Translations under genes and position numbers: made by a program
NCBI GenBank assembly: GCA_964407525.1
Contig: CAYOWC010000256.1
Coordinates: forward strand, 1 to 7,232
Reading direction: 5' to 3'
DNA: 7,232 nt
From: DUZB01 sp964407525
GTDB taxonomy: Bacteria; Desulfobacterota; DSM-4660; Desulfatiglandales; Desulfatiglandaceae
The notes under the pieces: model-generated
Databases searched by the model: none
What the model was told of the DNA's origin: nothing
The model's input: only the letters and a program-made list of their open reading frames with translations
In this document: one piece after another, positions 1-5,407 of the stretch
Position numbering within the stretch: position 1 is the first letter of the stretch
Layout: every line of letters begins with the position of its first letter

Positions 1-1197
1 GTTCTTGTCGTTACCACCATGGACACAAAACACCAGGAAGCCGAATATGTCATTTCCTGCATCAGCGAGACCGGGTCGAATGTGTTGACAATTGATGCTG
101 GCATTCTCGGCAAGAGTCCTGTGCCGGTTGATGTGACCCGGGAAGAGATTGCCAGTCTCGGCGGAGAAACCCTCACTGATGTCCAGAACATGGGACATGA
201 GGGGAAGGCCCTCGCAGTGATGATCAAAGGCGCTGTGAAGAAAGCAGGGGAACTTTATGGTGAAGGGAAATTTGATGGGGTTTTTGGCCTTGGTGGTTCC
301 ATGGGAACGACCCTTGGAACATCGGTTATGCGCAGTTTCCCGGTGGGAGTCCCCAAAGTCATGGTGACTACCATGGGTTCCAGGAATACCAGAGACTTTG
401 TGGGCACCAAAGATATCATGATGATGCACTCCGTCTGCGATCTTGCAGGATTGAACCGGATTACAACTAAGGTCCTCCGGAACGGCGCCATGGCCATGGC
501 CGGGATGGTAAATGGATTAGGCGATAAGTCTCTAAATGAAAAACCGTTGGTTCTGCTTTCCACACTTGGAACCACCGAGGCCTGTATAAGGCGAATCCGT
601 AAACAGCTTTTTGTCGAAGGCATGGAATCGGTGGTTTTTCATACAGTGGGAGCAGGGGGGCAGGCCATGGATGAGATGGTTCTGGAAGAAACTCCTGTTG
701 CGGTGGTGGATCTTTCCCTCCATGAGATAAGCGACCATTATTTCGGAGGAGATTATGATGCGGGACCCGATCGGGGCAAATCGGCGCCCGAGGCGGGAAT
801 TCCTACAGTCCTGGTACCCGGTAATGCAGATTTTCTGGTAACAGGTCCCCTGGAAGACGCAAAAAAAAGGTTTCCCGGTCGCACCTGCCACGTCCACAAT
901 GCGGCCATTACGGCTCTGAGTGTCAGTGTAGAGGAAATGGCCTTTCTGGGAAAGCACCTCGCTTCCATATGTAATAACGCGAAAGGAGTGTATCGTGTAA
1001 TGATTCCTTTGGAGGGCTTTTCCGCCTTTGATTCCAAAGGCAGTCCCCTATGGAACCCTGAGGGACGTGAAGCCTTCGTGGAGCATTTGACGAAGGATCT
1101 CAAAACGCCGAACTTAAAAATGATCCCATGTCACATTAATGACCCGGAGTTTTCTGAGGCTGTCCTTGAAACGCTCCATGAGATCATACCTGGTTGA
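1..1197 (+). CDS. Tm-1-like ATP-binding (UPF0261) protein, 5'-truncated by window edge
   Basis: This looks like a UPF0261/Tm-1-like protein, the family of the tomato Tm-1 virus-resistance protein's N-terminal half and many bacterial and fungal homologues of unclear function. The first ATG is at 19, but the frame is open from base 1 and reads VLVVTTMDTKHQE. This matches the conserved family opening (hydrophobic strand, then GTxDTKxxE), so the true start lies just upstream of the window. Visible family features are the glycine-rich stretch FGLGGSMGTTLGTSVMR (about residue 90 from the ATG), VPKVMVTTMGSRNT, VGTKDIMMMHSVCDLAGLN and a later LSTLGTTEACI segment. Counted from the ATG it has 392 residues, close to the family's usual length of about 400, so only a few residues are missing. 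The GT of the GTxDTK motif reads TT here. The stop is 64 bp before the selenoprotein unit. A shared transcript is possible but not shown. Family assignment is firm; substrate and role are unknown. Confidence 0.88.
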   Translation, partial: VLVVTTMDTKHQEAEYVISCISETGSNVLTIDAGILGKSPVPVDVTREEIASLGGETLTDVQNMGHEGKALAVMIKGAVKKAGELYGEGKFDGVFGLGGSMGTTLGTSVMRSFPVGVPKVMVTTMGSRNTRDFVGTKDIMMMHSVCDLAGLNRITTKVLRNGAMAMAGMVNGLGDKSLNEKPLVLLSTLGTTEACIRRIRKQLFVEGMESVVFHTVGAGGQAMDEMVLEETPVAVVDLSLHEISDHYFGGDYDAGPDRGKSAPEAGIPTVLVPGNADFLVTGPLEDAKKRFPGRTCHVHNAAITALSVSVEEMAFLGKHLASICNNAKGVYRVMIPLEGFSAFDSKGSPLWNPEGREAFVEHLTKDLKTPNLKMIPCHINDPEFSEAVLETLHEIIPG

Positions 1198-1203
1198 AAA
1201 CAG

Positions 1204-1230
1204 CCACAGAGGCACGGAGAACACAGAGGG
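1204..1230. repeat. 9-nt-period CACAGAGG-type intergenic repeat
   Basis: Three consecutive 9-mers, CCACAGAGG, CACGGAGAA and CACAGAGGG, lie just after the stop of the upstream gene. They resemble the CGCAGAGA-type units at 3723-3746. Repeats of this look are, from memory, common in spacers of environmental bacterial genomes. No function is evident. Confidence 0.5.
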
Positions 1231-1248
1231 TTTGTTGTGAAAAAGAGA

Positions 1249-1254
1249 GGGAGG
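1249..1254 (+). promoter_or_regulatory. Ribosome binding site deciding the rhodanese start
   Basis: GGGAGG ends 7 nt before the ATG at 1262. A competing ATG at 1255 is out of frame with the rhodanese and too close to the Shine-Dalgarno. The 1262 start is therefore the supported one, and it gives a normal rhodanese N-terminus. Confidence 0.7.
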
Positions 1255-1261
1255 ATGTTGA

Positions 1262-2101
1262 ATGAAGTGGAAAGAACTTCTGACTCCTGTGGAGTCAATG
1301 GATGCGGAAGGTGCAAGGAAATTTATCAATGAGCATGAAGAAGGCACTTACACACTTCTTGATGTGAGACAACCGGGTGAATACGAAACTGCACGAATAC
1401 CGGGAGCCAGGCTTATTCCTCTTGGAGAACTGTCGGATCGCCTGGGGGAGTTGGATCCCGGAAAGCCGCTTATTGTCTATTGAGCCATAGGAGGACGTAG
1501 CCGGGCGGCTGCGCAGCTTTTGTCTGGAAAAGGTTTTAAGGATGTTTATAATCTGAAGGGAGGTCTCAAGGCCTGGCAAGGCCATAAAGCCGCGGGACCT
1601 GCAGATATGGGTATGGCCTTTCTACGGGGAGATGAGACACCTGCTGAAATCATCGTTTTAGCTTACGGAATGGAGGATGGCCTGGAAGGGTTTTATCTGA
1701 CTGCATCCCAAAGAACGGATGTGGATGATCCGAAGATGGAGGAATTGCTGAAGAAACTTGCGGCGGTTGAAGAAAAACACAAACAGAGGCTTTTCAGCCT
1801 CTATCTTGAGATCCAACCGGTCGATACCGACCGGGAAAGTTTTGACCGGAATATTGTCCCAGGTGTTATGGAAGGTGGTTTTACGACGGAAGAATTTTTT
1901 CAGAAAAATCGGGATGCCATGAGAACGGTTCCTGATCTGCTTAGTATTGCCATGATGCTGGAGGCGCAGGCCATGGATCTTTATATGCGGTATTCCGAGA
2001 AAATCCCGGGAAAAGAAGGCCGAGCTATTCTGCAAAATATGGCGGAAGAGGAAAAAACACACCTCAAAACTTTAGGTAGCCTCATGGAGGAAAGTAAATA
2101 G
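1262..2101 (+). CDS. Selenocysteine-containing rhodanese fused to rubrerythrin-like diiron domain
   Basis: A single 279-residue protein read through one in-frame TGA (1481-1483, residue 74). Residues about 8-112 are a single rhodanese (sulfurtransferase) domain: LLDVRQPGEYETARIPGA, then LIVY-U74-AIGGRSR, then NLKGGLKAW. In homologues the residue after LIVY is the catalytic cysteine that carries the persulfide, and the loop C-x(4)-R is preserved here as U-AIGG-R. The TGA replaces precisely that residue, so it is read as selenocysteine. Residues about 125-277 form a four-helix ferritin/rubrerythrin-like domain with apparent iron ligands E138, E170 with H173 (ExxH), E234, and E264 with H267 (ExxH); each of E138 and E234 is followed seven residues later by Tyr, as in rubrerythrin. 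No signal peptide is visible, so it is probably cytoplasmic. Sulfur or selenium transfer coupled to peroxide or oxygen reduction is an inference. The gene is followed after 1 nt by a second selenoprotein gene. A naive annotation would give a 73-residue fragment plus a separate ferritin-like gene. Confidence 0.9.
1496..1513 (+). promoter_or_regulatory. Putative bacterial SECIS hairpin (rhodanese UGA)
   Basis: CGTAGCC (1496-1502) pairs with GGCTGCG (1507-1513), including one G-U pair, around the tetraloop GGGC (1503-1506). The loop starts 20 nt after the UGA at 1481-1483 and has G in its first position. Published criteria for bacterial SECIS elements are an apical loop about 16-37 nt downstream with a G among its first two bases, so it fits. 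It lies inside the coding region, encoding part of the GGRSRAAAQ segment, and would recruit SelB. Folding was done by eye. Confidence 0.7.
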
Positions 2102-2102
2102 A

Positions 2103-2726
2103 ATGAGTAATCAGAAACGTATCACCCTTGAGATCTTTTCGGATTATGTCTGACCCTGGTGTTATTTCATCACCGGGCGTGTTGATAGACTGCAGAAGAA
2201 GCACCATTTCGATATTCGCTGGATCGCTTTTCCCCTTCACCCTGAAACTCCGGAGGACGGTACGACGTTGGAAGAGCTCTTCAGAGGCCGTCTCATGGAT
2301 ATCCCCGGGATGATGGCACGTCTTAAAAAAGTGGCGGAAGAAGAGAAATTGCCATTTGGCGATCGAAAAATGACCTACAATAGCAGATTGGCCCAGGAAT
2401 TATCTAAGTGGGCTGAAGCGAAAGGGTATGGCCCGGCATATCATGATGCCATGTTCCGTGCCTATTTCGCCGATGGAAGAAATATCGCGAAAGTTCCCGA
2501 ACTGCTTCTTATTACAGAATCGCTGGGGTTGGATGAAGGAGAGGCGAGGCAGATCCTCGATAATAGGACGTTCAAAGAGGCTGTGGATGCAGATTGGCAG
2601 CGATCGAGAGTGCAGAAAGTTAGTGCCGTCCCCACTTTTTTTATGGAGGGCAGAAACCTTGTGGGCGCCCAATCCTACGCCGCCCTTGAAAATTTTGTAC
2701 AGGAAGAGATGGCGAAGGGCTCATGA
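2103..2726 (+). CDS. Selenocysteine-containing DsbA-family (FrnE-like) oxidoreductase, UPWC active site
   Basis: A 207-residue thioredoxin-fold protein of the DsbA/FrnE group (PF01323-like), read through an in-frame TGA at 2151-2153 (residue 17). The N-terminus reads ITLEIFSDYV-U17-PW-C20-YF. Family members have DYVCPWCY here, so the TGA sits at the nucleophilic first cysteine of CxxC and gives UxxC. The cis-proline loop is present as SAVPTF (Pro177), and an all-helical insertion (about residues 56-165) lies between the two halves, as in DsbA and FrnE. Length is typical for the family. No signal peptide is seen, which fits the cytoplasmic FrnE type rather than periplasmic DsbA. The start at 2103 is 1 nt after the previous stop, with GGAGG at 2086-2090 upstream. 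The next gene overlaps by ATGA. The likely role is thiol-disulfide or selenol exchange; the substrate is unknown. Without Sec decoding the gene would appear to begin at an internal TTG (2268) and lose its active site. Confidence 0.9.
2163..2187 (+). promoter_or_regulatory. Putative bacterial SECIS hairpin (FrnE-like UGA)
   Basis: Bases 2167-2169 and 2171-2173 pair with 2183-2185 and 2179-2181 around the loop CGGGC (2174-2178), with one U-U mismatch (2170/2182). Two further pairs, 2163-2164 with 2186-2187, follow a UU bulge. The loop begins 21 nt after the UGA and has G in its second position, fitting bacterial SECIS rules. Its GGGC matches the loop of the first hairpin. A rival fold directly after the UGA (2154-2177, CCC and GGTG pairing with CACCGGG) is stronger in base pairs but has a loop too close to the UGA and without G. 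Confidence 0.55.
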
Positions 2727-3670
2727 CATCTGAGACTTCTGAGGAATTCAAACCCCTTGAGATGACCCATAAGTCTATCTTTGACCGATTTCTGGCTCTC
2801 GATCCCCCTGAAATTTCTGAACTGTCTTTTACGAATCTTTTCATGTGGCGCAAAAAAAACCGACCCGTGTGGCGTGAGCAGGACGGGTGCGTGTTGCTGA
2901 TTATGAGACCCGGGAATGGAATCCCTTTCGGAATTCAGCCTTTTGGACCGGGAGATAAGGAAAAGGCTCTCGCTGCACTTTGTGGATATATCGAGAATAT
3001 GACGCCTCAAGTCGAAATCAAAAGGGCAGGGAAGGGGTTTGTGGAAAAATGGGCTGATCCGGATCTCTATTCCTGTACATTTGATCGGGACAACAGTGAC
3101 TATGTGTACACGGTACGAGACCTGATCGACCTCGCCGGAAAAAAATACCATCGCAAGAAACATCAGTTGAACCGATTTACCAAAAAATACCATTTTGAAT
3201 ACAAAGAAATGGACGAAGAGATGGTGGAATGTTTCCTCGATATGCAGGAAGAGTGGTGCCGGATGAAGGAATGCGAGGATAATCAGGGTCTCGTTTCTGA
3301 AGATTACGCCATCAGGCAGGCCTTAACCCATTTTGAAGAACTTGATTATCGTGGGGGGGCCATACAAATCGATTCCAAGCTGGAAGCCATCACTCTGGGA
3401 GAAATGCTGGATTCAAAGACAGCTGTGATTCATATCGAGAAAGCCAATCCAGAAATACCGGGGCTTTATGTGGCTATGAATCATTTTTTTTGCCGACACG
3501 CGTGGAGTGAAGTCGCATATGTCAACCGGGAGCAGGATCTGGGCATTAAAGGTCTCAGGACAGCCAAGGAATCTTATTACCCGCACCATATGGTCAAGAA
3601 ATATACTTTGACACCCAAAGTCGTTTGGAACAAAAAAAACCAACCGTTTTCATATGAGCGCCGGCTCTGA
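2723..3670 (+). CDS. DUF2156 / LPG-synthase C-terminal-like GNAT-fold protein
   Basis: A 315-residue soluble protein that resembles the DUF2156 family, related to the C-terminal aminoacyl-transferring domain of phosphatidylglycerol lysyltransferase (MprF). Supporting features are the N-terminal segment LSFTNLFMWR (about 34-43), a basic stretch AGKKYHRKKHQLNRF (about 138-152), the LEAITLGE strand (220-227) and the hallmark NREQDLGIKGLR (268-279) followed by ESYYPHHMVKKY. There are no membrane helices, unlike full-length MprF, so it is a stand-alone GNAT-like domain pair. Its ATG overlaps the stop of the upstream selenoprotein gene as ATGA, suggesting translational coupling and a shared transcript. 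The last six codons (SYERRL and stop) lie within a 60-bp direct repeat whose second copy is 183 bp downstream. The substrate is unknown, and a role in lipid aminoacylation should not be assumed. Confidence 0.85.
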   Translation: MTSETSEEFKPLEMTHKSIFDRFLALDPPEISELSFTNLFMWRKKNRPVWREQDGCVLLIMRPGNGIPFGIQPFGPGDKEKALAALCGYIENMTPQVEIKRAGKGFVEKWADPDLYSCTFDRDNSDYVYTVRDLIDLAGKKYHRKKHQLNRFTKKYHFEYKEMDEEMVECFLDMQEEWCRMKECEDNQGLVSEDYAIRQALTHFEELDYRGGAIQIDSKLEAITLGEMLDSKTAVIHIEKANPEIPGLYVAMNHFFCRHAWSEVAYVNREQDLGIKGLRTAKESYYPHHMVKKYTLTPKVVWNKKNQPFSYERRL

Positions 3671-3706
3671 GCGGAAAAGAGGTCAGTCAGATCGAAACAG
3701 AAACTT
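3648..3706. repeat. 60-bp imperfect direct repeat, copy 1 (overlaps gene 3' end)
   Basis: This copy begins in the last codons of the DUF2156 gene and ends in AAACTT at 3706. It aligns with 3831-3890 at about 85 % by eye (eight substitutions and one 1-nt gap). The final 20 nt of the two copies are identical. Confidence 0.75.
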
Positions 3707-3722
3707 CTTAAAGAAAGTCTCG

Positions 3723-3746
3723 CGCAGAGACGCAAAGACGCTGAGA
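3723..3746. repeat. 8-nt-period CGCAGAGA-type repeat
   Basis: Three tandem octamers, CGCAGAGA, CGCAAAGA and CGCTGAGA, followed by ACG. They are similar in sense and composition to the 9-nt units at 1204-1230. They lie between the two copies of the 60-bp direct repeat, in non-coding sequence. Confidence 0.5.
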
Positions 3747-3803
3747 ACGAGGTTTCCCCGCTTCCTTTTTTTGTGCAGGCGGGATCTCCGCTACGCTCCG
3801 ACA

Positions 3804-3828
3804 AGTTTCAAATTTCCAGTTTCAAATT
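3804..3828. repeat. Short direct repeat AGTTTCAAATT x2
   Basis: AGTTTCAAATT occurs at 3804-3814 and again at 3818-3828, a 14-nt period, directly before copy 2 of the 60-bp repeat. It is part of the repeat-rich spacer and no function is evident. Confidence 0.5.
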
Positions 3829-3830
3829 GA

Positions 3831-3890
3831 TTTCACATGAACGCCGCCTCTGACGGGGAAAAATGGTCAATCAGATCGAAACAGAAACTT
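3831..3890. repeat. 60-bp imperfect direct repeat, copy 2
   Basis: Second copy of the 3648-3706 sequence. It still encodes SHERRL followed by TGA in the same reading frame as the end of the DUF2156 gene, 183 nt (61 codons) downstream. Two of its three differences from copy 1 within those codons are silent (GAG/GAA, CGG/CGC). It may be the remnant of a duplicated gene end or of a repeat that captured it. Confidence 0.75.
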
Positions 3891-3905
3891 TTGGGTTTTG
3901 TGGTA

Positions 3906-4078
3906 CCTAAAAGCTGCAATTAGCACTTAGCGGTTACATAGCCCTATAATATTAGTCGTTTACGGAAAAACAACTTAGCATCAAAAAATGAAAGTTGCAA
4001 TACAGGAAAAGCTGATGTAAATCATTTACATCGTTAAGCTAATGGCTAATCGCTTAAAAGCTAATTGCTGCTTTTAGG
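3906..4078. mobile_element. MITE-like non-autonomous element with TIRs and 5-bp TSD
   Basis: Terminal inverted repeats lie at 3906-3924 (CCTAAAAGCTGCAATTAGC) and 4060-4078, matching at 18 of 19 positions, and weaker pairing continues inward. Both ends are flanked by the same five bases, TGGTA (3901-3905 and 4079-4083), as expected of a target-site duplication. The element is 173 bp and AT-rich, has no usable reading frame, and contains an internal perfect hairpin (4014-4021 GATGTAAA with 4025-4032 TTTACATC). No transposase is present, so any mobility would depend on one elsewhere. The alternative is a long structured spacer hairpin whose flanking TGGTA is coincidental. Confidence 0.65.
4014..4032. 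repeat. Perfect 8-bp inverted repeat inside the MITE-like element
   Basis: GATGTAAA and TTTACATC are separated by the 3-nt loop TCA. No U-tract follows, so it is not a convincing intrinsic terminator. It is more likely an internal structure of the surrounding element. Confidence 0.6.
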
Positions 4079-4110
4079 TGGTAGGCTTTGAGGGAATCCC
4101 GATGATCCGT

Positions 4111-4159
4111 GACTGCCTACTGCTTACTACTTACTGCCTACTATTTACTGTCTACTGAA
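4111..4159. repeat. Heptanucleotide tandem repeat (TACTNNN x7) entering a gene 3' end
   Basis: Seven consecutive 7-mers read GACTGCC, TACTGCT, TACTACT, TACTGCC, TACTATT, TACTGTC and TACTGAA. Units from about 4141 onward lie inside the minus-strand metallophosphoesterase gene. There they encode its last residues (SVDSK) and supply its TAG stop at 4141-4143. Confidence 0.75.
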
Positions 4160-5292
4160 GTGTGGACCAGGTCTATGATGGTCACTTCGGGAGGAGACAA
4201 AAAACGCAGGGGCGGTCCCCAGGTCCCGGAACCACGGTTTACATAGAGGAAAGAGCCGTTTTTAAGGTCCAGGAGCCCTGCATCGATGGGATACATCTTT
4301 TTGATAATGAGGGTGAAGGGGAAAATCTGACCCCGGTGGGTATGACCGGATAGCTGAAGATCGAAAAGCCCCTCGCTCTGTTTTAATAAATAGGGTCGAT
4401 GTTTCAGGAGCAAAACAAATCGATCTTCCGGAAGTCCTGAAAGCAACGCTTCTTCTTCTTTACGGGGGATGTTGTATTTTCCTCTTGGATCGTCCACGCC
4501 TGCAATAGTAATGACCTCCGGGATGTCCACCTTTTCCCCCCGCAAAACCTTGAATCCGGCATTGGTCGTAAACGCCAGGGCTTTATTGATTCCTGCGTGG
4601 AATTCATGGTTTCCGGTAACAGCGAACTTTCCATAGGGAGGAGTGATTTGACGGAACCTGTTTGCTATCCGATCAATATTGTCGATTTGTCCGTCAACCA
4701 GATCTCCTGTTGAAACCAGTATATCAGGTTTTGCCGCTTCCACTTTCCTCAGGATATTTTCCAGCCTGGAATCCCTTACAATCAGCCCCAGGTGAACATC
4801 CGAAATCTGCACAATTCTTACCCTGCCTTGCTTTTCAGAGATTTTTGCCGTTTCGATGGTAATATGTTCCGTCCTAATGTTAAGGGCCTCGAAGTAGGCA
4901 TATACCCCGATTCCAAAGGCAAAGGCGGCGGCAACATAAAAGAGCGCTTTTGGGGCGAATCCCCACGTTCCGGGAGTCTGGTGAAAAACCCAGGCTGAAA
5001 AAGAAAGCAGCATTCGGATAAGATCAAGCAAGAACGCGCTGCATACGAAAAGAAAAAGAAACCCCATCCAGGTAAATCCAACATGGGCCAGGATTTGCGG
5101 GAGTCGTTGCATTCCATCTCTTTCAAAGACCCTGACGAGAATGGGACAGAAAACCATGAAAGCCATGATCAGGGCAAGAATAAACAAAAACACCTTGCCT
5201 GAAGAGAAACCTGCTCTTATCTTCAGGAAGGCGTAAAAATGGAGAAGACTGTAGAGGGTTATAAAAACGGTGAGAAAAATAGAAAATCGCAA
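4141..5292 (-). CDS. Membrane-anchored metallophosphoesterase (calcineurin-like)
   Basis: A 383-residue protein. The N-terminal 135 residues hold about four hydrophobic helices (roughly 3-22, 34-55, 69-93 and 114-134). They are followed by a calcineurin-type phosphoesterase domain with all expected metal-binding motifs: SDVHLG (D165, H167), GDLVDG (D197), GNHE (N228, H229), KHRP (H298) and GHTHRGQ (H317, H319). This layout matches YkuE/YaeI-like enzymes, which act on phosphoester-containing lipids or cell-envelope substrates; the substrate here is not predictable. The start codon is TTG at 5292-5290, supported by AAGGAG 9 nt upstream. The C-terminus runs into a heptanucleotide repeat that supplies the stop. 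It is transcribed divergently from the MFS gene. Confidence 0.92.
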   Translation of the reverse strand: MRFSIFLTVFITLYSLLHFYAFLKIRAGFSSGKVFLFILALIMAFMVFCPILVRVFERDGMQRLPQILAHVGFTWMGFLFLFVCSAFLLDLIRMLLSFSAWVFHQTPGTWGFAPKALFYVAAAFAFGIGVYAYFEALNIRTEHITIETAKISEKQGRVRIVQISDVHLGLIVRDSRLENILRKVEAAKPDILVSTGDLVDGQIDNIDRIANRFRQITPPYGKFAVTGNHEFHAGINKALAFTTNAGFKVLRGEKVDIPEVITIAGVDDPRGKYNIPRKEEEALLSGLPEDRFVLLLKHRPYLLKQSEGLFDLQLSGHTHRGQIFPFTLIIKKMYPIDAGLLDLKNGSFLYVNRGSGTWGPPLRFLSPPEVTIIDLVHTSVDSK

Positions 5293-5301
5293 ATCAGAAA
5301 A

Positions 5302-5307
5302 CTCCTT
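5302..5307 (-). promoter_or_regulatory. Ribosome binding site supporting a TTG start
   Basis: Read on the minus strand, AAGGAG is followed by 9 nt and then TTG (5292-5290). This supports the non-ATG start of the metallophosphoesterase gene. The next codons immediately form the first membrane helix. Confidence 0.7.
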
Positions 5308-5378
5308 TGAGACCTCGTTAAGATGTATAAACTATGCTCAAGTGGTGGGAATGCAATCTCTCGACGCAAAAATCAACA

Positions 5379-5399
5379 ATTCATAACTCATAATTCATA
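5379..5399. repeat. Heptanucleotide repeat (AYTCATA x3) in divergent spacer
   Basis: ATTCATA, ACTCATA and ATTCATA stand in tandem just upstream of the MFS start, within the 115-bp divergent spacer 5293-5407. The spacer also has a TATAAACTAT sequence near 5326-5335 that could serve as a -10 element, but no well-spaced -35 could be identified on either strand. Confidence 0.55.
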
Positions 5400-5407
5400 A
5401 TTTTAGT

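Noticed and set aside
1520..2101. Independent ferritin-like gene starting at TTG 1520
   Set aside because: No ribosome binding site precedes it, and it would start in the middle of the rhodanese domain. The in-frame join through TGA gives a complete protein.
3668..3853. Possible selenocysteine read-through of the DUF2156 stop (TGA 3668-3670), since the frame stays open for 61 codons to the next TGA
   Set aside because: The TGA follows a complete family C-terminus. The read-through sequence is low-complexity, repeat-derived and unlike any domain, and no Cys-equivalent position exists there.
4014..4032. Intrinsic terminator
   Set aside because: The stem is perfect but AT-rich and not followed by a U-run on either strand. 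It is better explained as part of the MITE-like element.
4111..4159. CRISPR array
   Set aside because: Units are only 7 nt with no spacers, so it is a simple tandem repeat.
5307..5335. Sigma-70 promoter for the MFS gene (TTGAGA with TATAAA)
   Set aside because: The gap between the two boxes is only 13 nt, too short for a normal promoter. No better pair was found.
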